In this document: positions 35,751-48,738 of the stretch, one piece after another | Position numbering within the stretch: position 1 is the stretch's first letter | How the letters are laid out: every line of letters begins with the position of its first letter | NCBI RefSeq assembly: GCF_021130785.1 | Contig: NC_060211.1 | Span: 29,993,001-30,057,000, forward strand | DNA length: 64,000 nt | Direction of reading: 5' to 3' | Source: Homalodisca vitripennis | Lineage: Eukaryota; Arthropoda; Insecta; Hemiptera; Cicadellidae | Made by a program: the position numbers and the translations under genes | The notes under the pieces: model-generated | Databases searched by the model: none | Told to the model about the DNA's origin: nothing | The model's input: the letters and a program-made list of their open reading frames with translations, nothing else

Positions 35751-36867
35751 ACTTTATTATAAAGTGGTCTAACACCCAAGCTTTAAGTTCAACCAGAAAT
35801 TTATTTTAAAAACAGATACACATAAAAACTTAGCGCCTTCAAATAGTGTTTGGTTGTTTAATATACGTAACTCCCTCGTAATTGCAGTTTATAATGTACA
35901 GGCGCTTTGATAACTTTTATATTTTGCAGCGCCGCCGCGCCGCCTGGTCGTGACCAACGAATTATAATAATGGAACGCGCTCTGGGCCGGAGAAACCGAG
36001 CCGAAATCCTGGGCTGCGTTCCGAGTCTGCAGGCGCTGGAAATGGGCAAGAACTAACTCCGCCCATATGGCAGGCATTATAGTAATGATCTAATATCACT
36101 TTAAAACGCCTTGTAGACTTAATACAATTGTTAGATACTACAATTTATTTATTATTACAAATGTTAGTAGCTGCTTTTTACCGTGGATTTTTATTTTCTG
36201 TTAAAAAAACTGATTTTTGTGCAATATCAAAATAACTGAGATTTTGACTTTTTATTTTTCTTACAAAGTCGGAAACAAATATTACAGGCATTAAAATATT
36301 ACCCAGATGAAAAAAAAACAACTTTTTATTGACAGTATTTTATTTCAAAATAAACTACAAAAAAATTTACAAACATGACACACTTAATCTACGTGTTAGA
36401 AAATAAAATTATTTTGACCAATATTTTTGCCTTATTTCTAAGTTGGTTTCTTTTTTAATGTCAAAAGTTTTTGTTTTTTCGATGTGATGAGATATTATTT
36501 AAAAAAAATAGTTTAGTCACAGTTTTAATTCAAAGTAACTCGTGGCTTCCTGTCAATTTAGAAGTGGTCGCATTTGTTTGAGATAACTAGAGTAAATAAT
36601 AATATTTTACAATTTTCAATACCGTACATCATCACTTGATCTACTTAATTTACCCTTAGATTTAAAATCAATAAAAAGTTAATGTGTTCTAAGATCAGCA
36701 TCATTGGCATGGAGTACAGAACTTGGTGAGTTCTTGCCCACTTTAAGCGCCTGCAAATCCATGGATACACCAGTAACGCACAGCTGTGTGCGACCGGAAA
36801 ACACAACATGCTGCTTATGGGCAGTGCGCGTTCCAGTAGTATAGTTCGTTGGTCGTGACTTACTGAT

Positions 36868-37100
36868 GGCGAGAGAAAAGAAGAGACCTGGATTCTGGCC
36901 TATCTGAAATTTGCAGGCGTTACTACTAGTATGTTGCCGCGCCTTGTTTCGTAATTCCATTATTGTTTTCACTGTTCCATTGCTAGGATAAACAATTCGC
37001 AGGGTTGGCTGTGGGGCGAAGCGCCTGAAATTACCGCGCGGCAACACACTAGTACACAGCTGTGCGCCGGTACGGGCCAGGTCTCTTCTTTACTCTCGCC
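36868..37100. repeat. GC-rich foldback in gene 3 intron
   Basis: Inverted pairs are nested: GGCGAGAGAAAAGAAGAGAC (36868 on) against GTCTCTTCTTTACTCTCGCC (to 37100), and ACTAGTATGTTGCCGCGC (about 36925) against GCGCGGCAACACACTAGT (about 37036). A related but rearranged GC-rich stretch is at 35930-36070, sharing GGTCGTGAC. Confidence 0.65.
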
Positions 37101-38869
37101 AACAGTACATCAATGGGCATAGCATATAAACCTTCTAATATAACAAAACAGTACATCGATTAACAATCTCGTCAAAATTTTATTTCACCATAAATCATTA
37201 ACAAATATTTTAGTCAATATAAATTTAATGTTTTTTGACAAACCAATTTGAATAAATTAACGTTTTGTTCAAAATTAAGGCAGAGTTACAGTATGTTAAG
37301 GTGGTGCAAACAATTTTGGTTTGATTAATTTTTTAGTATTATAGTCACAATCCTTCAAGATATTCTTTATGAAGGCAGAAATAGAACAAAAATAATTTTG
37401 GGTCACTTCACGAGAAATTATAGACATTTCAAGTAGTCATTTTTGGTCGTTTTATAATTAGGCCTAATGGGAGATGATAAGAGTTTTAAAATGTTGCAGT
37501 AAGTATGTGAAATATGATCTGAGAGATTGAAATATTTGTAATTTTGAAAAATACGAGTTAATTTTTCCACTATATTTAAAATGTTAAGGACAAAATATTT
37601 ATTATATACAATTAAAAAAAATAATGGTTATATCTAAGCATTTTTATTCATATTTCATTTTGCCAAATTTAATGTTTTTGTTTACAAACATTACATGTAC
37701 GTTTAACCTAATAAAATTATAACAATACAAGTGTACCTTTATTGGTACATAAATAAACTTCAAAATGTTATGAATACCAATGCAAATTACTTGATGTGTT
37801 GAGTATAACAATATTTGTTATGAATTTCTGAAAAAAACATGCAAATATGAAATAGTACCCTGCTACTATAGAAAATGCGAAATCTACACTAGGTTTCAAG
37901 AGAATTGCGAGAGATTTATGGGCAGGTGGGACAGATAACATATTCCCTATACTTGGAGTGAAGGGGGAATTGGCCAGCGGAAATTCTGTTATCGCAGGAA
38001 CGGTGTAAAACAGAAAACGATGCTAATGCGATCTAGCGACCAGAGTGTGAGATACTGACATGCACAACCTTAATATTGTCCCATATGACGTAATGGTCAT
38101 GTGTCATTGACCTTGTAAGAGCTTCGTCTGAATGCAGCCAACCTGACGTATCTAAAATCGAAAATCTTTATGCCAAGCTCATCACACTCCTGCAGGTCTG
38201 CAATGTTAAAGTTTTAGTTTAATATTGAAACAGTTTGGAGAAAAATCTCGTTGCCTGAAATCGCAAAACTGCAGCTGGTAAAGCCTACAATTCTGTAAGT
38301 GTTAATTGATTTCTGGAAAAAAAACTCCAAAAAAAAAAAAAATGAAAATGAAATACAAATCACATACTGCATTTTGCTTACATCTATGTTTTGTTAAGTA
38401 ATGTTCATAGTAGTAAGTAATGTTCACGTATTAGGGTTATTTGACAGTTTTGGGCTACAAGTTTTAGTAGTAAAATACCCCTGTACCTTTATCAGCATAG
38501 ACTTGGGTTTCGGAAGAAATTAAATATTAAAAAATAAAATGCTGCAATTGTTAACGGGTTTCCTCAAAGTAGGCACAGGTTTACCTATTTTTTTCCTACA
38601 CTGTGAAATTTTTCGTATCATTCTAAATTTTTGAGGTCTATTAATAGTTTTCTCATAAAATTGTGTTCTCCGTTTGTTGAAAAATAGCTATAATAACACC
38701 CAGAAAAATGTTTAAATAACGTTTTTTGGTCACTTTGATATCCTTTCAAGAGCGAAACTTAGTCTTAGCAATAAAATAGCTTTAAAATAAAGTAGATTGG
38801 TGCAGTAAATACAAAATTAAATGTTTAAGTAACATGAGCTACCCAATATAGAAAATAGAATTTCCATAC
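37101..38869. other. Gene 3 intron, nothing recognised
   Basis: No coding frames or clear repeats were seen. Confidence 0.45.
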
Positions 38870-38926
38870 CTGGCTCTGTGACCATATAGAGATTAGAAGA
38901 ACTGTCAAAGCTGTCATTGACTTCAT
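38870..38926 (-). CDS. Gene 3, exon 1: signal peptide exon
   Basis: Nineteen codons read MKSMTALTVLLISIWSQSQ and end at a GTATGG donor (GT at 38868-38869). It has a basic N-terminus, a hydrophobic core and a small/polar end: a standard secretory leader. It joins in phase 0 to VSADESTK of exon 2 across a 4493-bp intron. The donor is weaker than in genes 1 and 2. Confidence 0.72.
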
Positions 38927-39178
38927 CTCGTCAGTGTAATGTGTCGGATTAGAAATGACAACTTTTCCTCTGTCAAATAACTTAAAGAGATAAACCACTT
39001 GACAGTTACTGAGTGTGCGATGGGAGATAACTCGACAAAGTCCACTTTCTTGAAATTTGATCGTAACTAAGAAAAAGGATTACACTTTAAACATATCAAC
39101 GTCTTTAAATATGGATTTCAACGTGTGGTTTAATGTATTTTAGTGAGCAACAGAACACTAAACCCGGAAATTAAAATA

Positions 39179-39235
39179 CAGTAGAACCCCTCATATCCGG
39201 CCTCGGTTTTACCGCACCTCGGTTTATCCGGCCAC
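39179..39235 (+). mobile_element. Pogo/Tigger-like terminal inverted repeat (single end)
   Basis: CAGTAGAACCCCTCATATCC follows a TA (39177-39178), and GGTTTATCCGGCC comes soon after. Ends starting CAGTAGAACC with a TA target are typical of pogo/Tigger elements. No transposase and no partner end were found before the LINE at 39518. Confidence 0.5.
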
Positions 39236-39502
39236 TTCCCGGAAGCCTACTGGGCATATGTTGAAAAATGATAATTTTTACAGTGAGAAATCTCCAACCG
39301 CATTGACTTGTATCTATTCAATGTACAAATACTTCTTTTTAGGTATTTTATATCAAATTACAAAAAATTACAAAATATTTAGTTTTTGTCCAATTGCACT
39401 TGAGCTCTCATCATCTTCGGTCTTTGCACGAGTATGTAATTTAATTTGAATGCTCTGTAAACAACATTCAAAGATTTTAACGGGTTCAACAAAAAAGGTT
39501 TC
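39236..39502. other. Possible pogo-element interior remnant
   Basis: AT-rich sequence between the solitary TIR and the (GA)n tract; no supportable coding frame. Confidence 0.3.
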
Positions 39503-40078
39503 AGAGAGAGAGAGAGATAAATTGATAAATTATTTATTTAACCTGCCCTGGTTTAGACCAACGGTCCACTCTTACACCAGAACAGGCAGAAAAATATACA
39601 GAATATTACAAAAACATTACAGTTGCGGGTTTTGTCTTACTATTGTTGCTAAATACAAATATATTATATAGCACGTATTACTACACTATAAACACATTTC
39701 ATATTACAAGTAAGATCGCTTTTTTGTCCAATCTCAACACGCTGTTTTCTATTATTGTACAACTCTAAAAATCCTAAAATCAATACACTTTTCCTTATTT
39801 TATCACTAATTATACACTTAAAACACAGACACATCATAGAGGACAAATTATTTGGCGTTAACTATTACACGATTAACTATATTACATTGAGCTGACAGTT
39901 ATATCACCGATAACAATCGATCACTATTTCTAAACATGCATGTCTTACATTACTCAGGAATTACATTTTTTTAAATCCTTTTTCTTTTTGTTAGTTCTCA
40001 TATCTTAGTAACAATAAATCTTTTACTTTACCAGCAAATATGTGTGCTTTTTCAATTCTCTTTATACTACTATCCAGA

Positions 40079-42006
40079 CTATTCAACAATCTTATTGATG
40101 TCACTAAAAACGATTTTGTGTACGTGACAGTCCTGTGAATTGGAAACTGAAACATCTCCATCGCCAAATCTGGTTGCTCTTAAATGGACATTGTGCATTA
40201 CATTATAACATTCAAATAAATATTCTGGTTTTTTATATTTTAAAATCTTAAAAGCTAAATTCAGTACACTAAGTTCCCTTCTTTCCTGTACTTTTAGCCA
40301 TTTCAATTGTTTATAGTACGGTGTTACATGCTCATCGTATTTCAAGTTATATATATAACGTATGCAAGCATTCTGAGCTTTTTGTAATTGATTCGTTAGT
40401 ACACTGTTAACATCACAGTAAGCTGCAATTCCGTAGTCAATTATAGGAAACACTAAAGCCGAAACTAGTTGCTTTCTTACATCCAAAGAAGGTCTAAAAC
40501 GTAAACGTCTAAATTGATATAAACATTGATATATCCTTTTAGTGACATAATTAACTTGATTATTCCAAGACAATGAATCACTGAGCCTTAGACCTAAGTT
40601 AATAACATCTCTTTCAAGCTTAATAGTCTGCTCGCCAATTTTTATCGGAGCTACGTTTATTGTGAAAAATATTGTTTATTAGTCTAGAAGATCCAATTAA
40701 AATTGGTTTACATTTGGTTATATTTAGGTTCAAGCCATGATCTCTACACCAAAAATACACAGTCATAAGGTCAATATTAAGATGGTTCGTAATTGCATGA
40801 TTCAATTTATCTACGTCACAATGAATATATAGTTGCATGTCATCCGCATACATCATCGTATTACTAAACAATATATTATCACTTATCCTATTTATATACA
40901 GACTAAACAAAAGGGCTGACAACGTAGAGCCTTGTGGAACACCAACAGAATTAACTCTCCAATCAGAGGTTGCTCCACCTTGTGTCTTTACTCTTTGCAT
41001 TCTATCAGACAAATAGGATTCAAACCATTCGATAGATGCATTGCCAAAATTGTAAGATTTCAAAATGGACATTAGCAGTAAATGATTGACACAGTCGAAA
41101 GCACGACTGAAATCCAACAACATAAGTACAGTTAGACGTTTATTGTCAATAGCTCTTCTAATATCGTCTGTAACTTTAATTAGCGCTGTTTGTGTACTGT
41201 AACAACTTCTGTAACCTGACTGGTACTTAAACATTATGTTATTTCTATTAACAAATTCATTTAATTGATAATATACTAACTTATCAAGTAACTTGCCCAG
41301 TACACATAATATATTTATTGGTCTAAAATGACTACATTGTACAGAATTGGCTACTTTAGGCAAAGGCAAGATATTGGCTTTTTTCCATTCATTGGGATAA
41401 ACACTATTACTAATGGAGTAATTAAAATATGTGACATAGCACATGCTCTATTTTCCTTGAAAATTAACTTAAGAAATTTAACTTGAACCCCATCTGGACC
41501 AACTGCATTTGATGAGATTGTATTAAAAGCACGAAAAATCTGTTCCTCTGAAAACTCACAAAAAATTAAACGTTTGTTCGTTAGGTTTACTTAGGCTCTC
41601 ATAGTACTCAATGAGGTTCAAGTTTAAAATTATTTTGAACTCCACAAAAATAATCATTCAAATTATCAAGATTAATCATAGGCTCAATTACCCTATCGGT
41701 TTGTTTACCAACACCTTGATTTCTAATAACATCCCACATTTTTTTATTTGTACCCTCAGAAGAAATCAATGACTGAAAATAGCTGTTTCGTTTGTCTCTC
41801 AATAATCGTTTAACATTATTTCTCAGTACTCTGTACCTTTCCCATATATTAACATTTCTTGTTCTAACGTAATGTCTATACAAAATATCTCTCTCAGTCA
41901 TCATATTTTTTACAGCAGTATCCAGCCAAGGGCAAACAGGCCTCTTTTTATGTATTCTTCCTTTCCGGAACATACTTATTAAATAAAACATTAAGATTAT
42001 TAACAA
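40079..42006 (-). pseudogene. LINE ORF2, linker, reverse transcriptase and C-terminal part
   Basis: The linker (41608-42006) contains RPVCPWLDTAVKNMMTERD. RT (40620-41444) has NEWKKANILPLPK, HFRPINILCVLGK, motif A LLDFSRAFDCVNH, motif B VGVPQGSTLSALLF and motif C MMYADDMQLYIH, with all catalytic Asp present. After a frame change near 40600, the C-terminal region (40079-40573) has MSWNNQVNYVTKRIYQCLYQ and ALVFPIIDYGIAAYCDV. Frame changes lie at about 41450-41600 and 40580-40620. The frame continues from the endonuclease part at 42111-42914. Confidence 0.85.
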
Positions 42007-42110
42007 GTATTTTTACTTTATCGTCAATAGATCTTTGTTCATACAAATCATTCCATTGTACATTTGCACATTCGGCTTTAAGCTCCTTAATATTAATATT
42101 CTTAAAATCT

Positions 42111-42914
42111 CTAACTAAATTTGTACAAACTATTACTTATCTTAACTTTTAAATCTATTTCCACATATATCATGTCATGGTAAGATACCCCGGATGCTGG
42201 AACCTGCCCATAATTCTTCACCTTGTCCATGTCATTACAAATAACTAAGTCAAGCCATGTATCAGATTGCGGTAGGTGATAGGTAGGTTGTAAAGGTAAG
42301 ATAGTGAAACTTAAATTATCCACCAGATTTAGTAACTGAGTTCTGTCATAAGACGGTCTACTAGTATTAAGGTCTATATTAAAATCACCTAGGACTAAGA
42401 TATTCTGGTAAATAGGTACTAAATTTGCAAACACATCAAATAATTCAGCTAATTGACCCGCTTTAGGAGGTCTATAAACCACACATAATAATAATTTCCA
42501 GCCGTGACATACTTCTACAATTAAATACTCAGGTTTTTTACAGTAAGTGGGTTGAGATGATGATATTATTTTATATTTAAACATTTGATTAATATATAAA
42601 GCAACTCCTCCCCCTTCCTTACCCTCTCTGTCGTTCCTTACAATATTATATCCGTTTATTTTATATGGCAAAGATGAAATTACAGGTTTAAGAAAGGTCT
42701 CGGAAACAGCCATGAAATCAAACCCACCATTCTTGACAAGACTAAAGAAAGAATCGTAATGCACAATTAAATTTTCCACATTAACATGAGCAGCTTTCAA
42801 ACATTTTTTAGATTTATTACAACCAGCTGATCTCGTTTCTCTTTGAGTAATCAAGTTATCCGACATAGACAGGACTATAAAACATAGCACAAGACTTGTA
42901 ACACTTAAATTCAC
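42111..42914 (-). pseudogene. LINE ORF2, endonuclease part
   Basis: EEP endonuclease with KAAHVNVENL (Asn), MAVSETFLKP (Glu), EGGGVALYIN, VVYRPPKAG and VLGDFNIDL (Asp-x-Asn). The C-terminal Ser-Asp-His motif is read as SYHD, with Tyr where the catalytic Asp is expected. That would disable nicking unless it is a clade variant or a base error. The first 25 or so residues look like non-domain leader, so the true start is uncertain. Confidence 0.8.
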
Positions 42915-43265
42915 AGGTGGTAAGGAGAAGTGACATCTTAAACATTAAACACAATAAAGCACATTGATCTATAAACAAAACATTGAAATCTGAATATAAA
43001 TACAAAAAAAACGCTCATGCATATTGCAACTAATATACATTCCTTAGAAACTAATATATACGTTTTTCCTGGAGATAACTCATGAAGTCATGCCAACTTT
43101 TCCAAGTCACTGACACTTTCTACAGTCACATACCGATCGCCCTCATTTTTCCGCAGGAAGATGCGTCCGTTTTTTTCCACACCACAAATACGCGTATTGC
43201 TTACTCTTCTTTACTTCTCTCGCCGCCTTGTCTCAGTAGTTGGGCGGCGCTCTCGAGTTAGAGTG

Positions 43266-44050
43266 TCATTGACGTATATAACGTGACCGTCTCCAGTATT
43301 GAAACCAAGGTCCCGCGAATTGAGATTTTTTCTTCTTCCGACGACAGTCAATAAATTTTATTTTATCACGTTTGCGAAGAAATCGCACAACAATGCCATT
43401 AGGTTTTGTGGAGTCCGTATAGTTAGATTTGTATCTGTAACAATTATCGACCATTTCTTCCTCAAATTTAAATCCTATTACTTCAGGACATTTTTTCCAG
43501 TATTACTATAATATTTTCTCCCTTTTCACACGGTATGCCCTGAATCTCAACTTCATTTTCCCAACTCCCGTTGTTCCAAATCATAACATTTATTAGTCAA
43601 TTCATAAACTTTCTTTTTCAAATTGACATTTTCTTGAAAAAGTGTTTCAATATTATTTGAAACAACAGTAAGCTTATTTGATACATCCTCAATTTTCTTC
43701 GCATTTTCTTCCAACCAATCTGAGTATTTTTGCAATGTGCAATTAAATTGCTGATTAGTTTCCTTTACCTCCTTACGAAAAGAAATCATTTCATTCAGTA
43801 TATCAGTCAAGGTGACACCACTTGCCTTATCAGTCCCATCGGTAGATAAGGAACTGGTAGCCGCTGCCGGCTTATCAGTAGTGTGGGCAGTGGATGGCGC
43901 CACGCTACGCAATGCCTGATTAATCTTGTTATCGTCATCTACGCACATGTTACAAACCCACGACTCCTTAATCTTTAGATAATCGTCCTTAACGATAACT
44001 GGCCATTGTACACTTGAAGTGATATAAGAGATTACACCGAACACATACAG
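43266..44050 (-). pseudogene. LINE ORF1, broken PHD finger and FP-like domain
   Basis: On the minus strand the PHD finger is split: VRCNLLYHFKC in one frame and SWVCNMCVDDD in another. A coiled coil follows at 43553-43900 (heptads with Glu/Lys/Leu/Ile). The C-terminal FP/RRM-like domain is at about 43266-43550 (VEIQGIPCEKGE, then GIVVRFLRKRDKIKF) in further frames. The first zinc-ligand pair is not visible: the frame runs directly into the (GA)n tract, giving the artificial Ser-Leu repeats. Confidence 0.7.
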
Positions 44051-44054
44051 CCAC

Positions 44055-44808
<754 letters not shown>

Positions 44809-45261
44809 AATTAAGTTGGAACGAATGTCAAAGTACGTTCAGTTTTGACTTTGTGAATGTACTGTTGTTACATTATTGTATAATTAATTGTAATAAGACT
44901 TCTTCTATTAATAAGGTGTACTACAAGAATTAATACATGTAAGACGTAAGAATGTTACTGTGTATCGGCAGTAATAGATCAAAGTTATGTAATCGTAATC
45001 GAGAGTGTTAATATATACAGGATATTCGCTAAAATGTGACACAAACTTCTTTGGCTAATTGGACTCATCGTTCCGAACAAAAAGAATAGTTCGAAAACAT
45101 CTATATTTTAGACGCTACCCACCATTTTGTTTTTAAAATGTATACAGTACTAAATAACTAGTACAGCTACATATACCACATTTTACACTTGTTGAATTGT
45201 TTTGAAAAGTCAAATAACAAAAAAAAAAAGAAACAAAAAAAGTAGTACAGTTATAAACGAT
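44809..45261. other. No recognisable feature
   Basis: AT-rich sequence with no coding or repeat structure identified. Confidence 0.4.
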
Positions 45262-45590
45262 GTACAAGTTACCAACTATTTAGTAATTTTTTATAACGGT
45301 TTCCAACGGTACTTTTTTCAATGAAATCAGTCAACGCATAAGCGAGCACGATCACTTTTCTATCTAGGCTTGCTCAAGTCAGGAGCAACAACACTGAAAG
45401 GTCATTTGAAAGGTATCAGCTGTTTTGCATCAGTAATACAATATTTACAAAATGCTAACTATTTTGCAATATTTGTAACAATTTCTATCGGTACTTTTTT
45501 AACGAAATACGCCTACACACAAGCGAGCACGACCACTCTAAAAGTACGCTTGCAGAAGTCTGGTGGAACAATCAGACGATACCTCTCAAA
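45262..45590. repeat. Diverged tandem pair, about 190 bp apart
   Basis: Two copies share ACTATTT...CGGTACTTTTTT, AACGAAAT, AAGCGAGCACGA and a GCTTGC-AAGTC end (about 45268-45382 and 45458-45566). They differ by many substitutions, so the duplication is old. The frame at 45370-45714 spans it and is probably not a gene. Confidence 0.6.
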
Positions 45591-48150
45591 TAAATGTGAT
45601 ATGTTTGTTTTCAACAGGCACCATTTTGTTAATATTAAAGCAAGTCACAACAATATTTTTTTTAAAGTTTCCTCTCATTTATTAATACCTATTTGCACAA
45701 TTTGGTACATGTAGCTTTACTAGTTGTAGAGATATTATTTTGTAAATAAAAATACAAAATGGCGGCTAGCGGTTAAAATACAAATTTCTCGAACTATGTT
45801 TACAGGACATGTCTTGTTTGGAGTGATGAGTTACAGGACTATCAGCTACAGAAGTTTGTGGCACCCTTTTTGTGAGCACCCACTATCTAGGGACTATTTT
45901 CACTAAAATAAACGGATGAGGCTTTATATGAAGCATAAATTTAATACTCCCTGATTCGTCAAGCGAATTCATGTGAATATCTCACTATCCTTAAGTCAGG
46001 ATTAGGAATATATATATAAGTTTTCCCGTCATTTGTAGACTACATCACTAACTTCTAGGCAAGATCAGGAACTGCAGCACCCTACCACATTATTTATTAC
46101 AAATAAATTTAATAAAAAAATAACAAACAAAACAACAGTAACGCTCAAAATAATGACGCTTAGCTCCATAACGTGACCAGTGCCGAATTTTGTGAACCAC
46201 CCGGTCAAGAATAAAAGCTAAGATGGTAATTTAATAAAAACTTTATTTTCATTATAAATTCTAAAATGTCATATTCAATTATAGTACACTTGTATCTTAT
46301 CTTGTATAAACATTTGGTCTTAATCGAATCAGAAGCTTCTGAATTACTAAATTTCATAGTTGCAGTTTGCTTGAAAAGTTATCGATACAAAAACTGGTAG
46401 TTATTTTTGTTAACTTTTTTATTTATATAGAAACGCAAAAATAAACGAACTAAATTTTAATATAACTCCCTAACTTATCAGGTAGTTTGTGGTCAACTTC
46501 CAAACTCGGATATCTTTTTGATCCGAGAGTAGACATCTACATTTAGCTTTGGTCTGGATTTTTAATTTAAACTTAACTATTTAATGTTAAAATTAAATTT
46601 CGTTTTAGTTTAATATACTTCATATAAACTGTATTTGTTTCAGAACATTTTGATTATCCCTGTATAAACTTCCTGGTGGTTGGAGGTAGAATGGTTTTAC
46701 TGTAAACTATACACTATGACCTGATCTCTTTGCCCTCCTTTAATTAGTTCAGATGTATTATAAAATAACGATTCTAGAACCTAATGTTGTTACATTTTCT
46801 CGGGAGAGGGCCTCTGAACCCAAGGTCAAAGTCAAACCTTTTATTACCGTGGACAATGTAACAATTATCTGACTAAAGTCACACTGGATAAATCTATAAC
46901 TTTTATATTCTTTCACAATATTACATTCAGACATACAATCTTTCCATTCATGCAAACCACTCACTCGCCAATTCTCTCCACCGCCAACTCCAGTGTCAGT
47001 CTTCTAAATTGTAATTCTACTATAATCCAAAAAACTCGTCGACACTATAAAATGCCTTATATGCTAAAATGCGTTTCATACGAGTTTTTAACGCCTTGGG
47101 CGTTTGCTTTTCATGGAACTGGGCATCCTGTTGTGAAACGGAAACTTGCCTCCGAGGGCAGGTTTTCATAAACTACCGTTATGTGTCTACCCAGTTTGGT
47201 AGTTGTCTATGCTCTCGTTTAATCCATGTACGCGTCTCGTCCCCTAGTCAGGGCACATTTTTACATACATAATAAAACTGCTACCAGGATGTAGAGATAT
47301 GGCAGAGTCAACAAATGCAATTGTTTGAAAGCTGGTCGGCACGACTCTTTGAAGTTTTGTTAGCGATTATTCTGCTCGCTTTTTTTAAGCTTGAAGACTC
47401 AAAATTTTATTGTTTGAACAAGTTTCTCACAAATCCACTCCATAGCAAAGGTGTGGGTGGATCAGACCATAATATGCAGCCATAAGTATCTGACTTGTGC
47501 AGTATTTGGCTTAAGACCTTAAAACATAAACTTCAGGTGCTAATTTTGAACAAAATGAAACAATATAAAAATTCCATGTCAAATCTCGATCAAGGTATAT
47601 TCCAAGGAATTTGGAGAAGTAAAATTACTCTAGTGATGTCTAACAGCATGATGGCAGGCCCACTGTCAAAATCCAATGGACTCAGGGCGGAATTCAGAAA
47701 ATTTGATTTTGCGGAATTTGTTGTAACGTTGATACTGTGGAAGTGTTGGACACAGTTGTTGAGGTCAACAAAAGCTTGTTGTCCAAAACTTCCTTTGATT
47801 TTTCTTTCAAACAGAGAGTCGTGTCAACGAAAAGAAAAATGCCTTTATTTATAGAGGCGAAGTTAGGACTAGAAAGTCCTCTCTTCCACTTAACCTCTAA
47901 ACACAAATAAAGAAAACCAAATAAAATCATTCCTATTACAATATCGTATCTGGCATGTAAAACTAAATTACGTTAAATAATTAATTACGATACAACATGA
48001 AACTTTACATTAAAACATTAAAAAGTTAGTGTATTGATTAAACTATAACAAAACTATCTTTAATTCGATAATCAACTAATAGAATTATGACATCCTTATC
48101 ATTTTCGATATGATTTGTTTACTACATAAATTTTAATTATGCGTTAGGTT
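45591..48150. other. No recognisable gene
   Basis: Short frames only (for example 47495-47854) without family resemblance. Confidence 0.4.
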
Positions 48151-48157
48151 AGTTATT

Positions 48158-48290
48158 CACCTGAAGAAGAAATCAGATTGCAGATCTCGAAACGTAGTGT
48201 TACTGTTTTTTTAACTATTTTTTAATATTTGCATGTGTTGCAGAACGATGGCAAATGTCCGGAAAACCCCTATTTCCTCATAAAAAATGT
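48158..48290 (+). repeat. Dispersed CGAAACG / ACGATGGCAAATGTCC repeat
   Basis: CCTGAAGAAGAAATCAGATT, then CTCGAAACGTAGTGTTACT, and after 50 bp GAACGATGGCAAATGTCCGG. The same ordered motifs are on the minus strand at 49800-49905 and 51412-51520 and recur near 61.9 and 62.8 kb. Confidence 0.75.
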
Positions 48291-48584
48291 ATGTCTTTTA
48301 AGCTTATTCTTTATAATTATACTTCTTTAAATAATTTTTGTGTTTATAATTATCTACATCATTCAAGTACTGTGGAGGACTTCGACTGGAAAAGGATCCT
48401 AGCCGTATTGCAGGTTCCCCTGGGAAAAGTGCGAGCTGGTGTTATTTACACTAAGGAGGAGAAGAGCTGCACGCAGCCTAGGGTCTGCCTCACAATGCAG
48501 GACATTAATCACCAGAAGCTGATGACAAAGATGGCGCCGCCCTAAATCAGCTGATTATGGAATGAGCCACCATTAGTGTTATTT

Positions 48585-48738
48585 TGTAGCACGTGACCAG
48601 TTAAAAGCTCCCTTATTTGTACTTGGGCTTGTGATGGTAATCAGCGTCCCCTAGGATTCCGACCGCATCCTGCCCCTCCCCCACACCTCCGTGTTGAGCC
48701 CCTTATCTTCTGTGCGTTACACTTGGTGCCGCGACAGG
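48585..48738 (+). mobile_element. Possible LTR end with primer-site-like sequence
   Basis: A stretch from TGTAGCACGTGACC to GTGCGTTACA (TG...CA) is followed two bases later by TGGTGCCGCGACAGG, which resembles LTR-element primer sites. There is no coding sequence and no second LTR. Weak. Confidence 0.25.

Noticed and set aside
48255..48545. 96-codon plus frame as a gene
   Set aside because: It starts within a dispersed repeat and has no recognisable domain; kept as unsupported.
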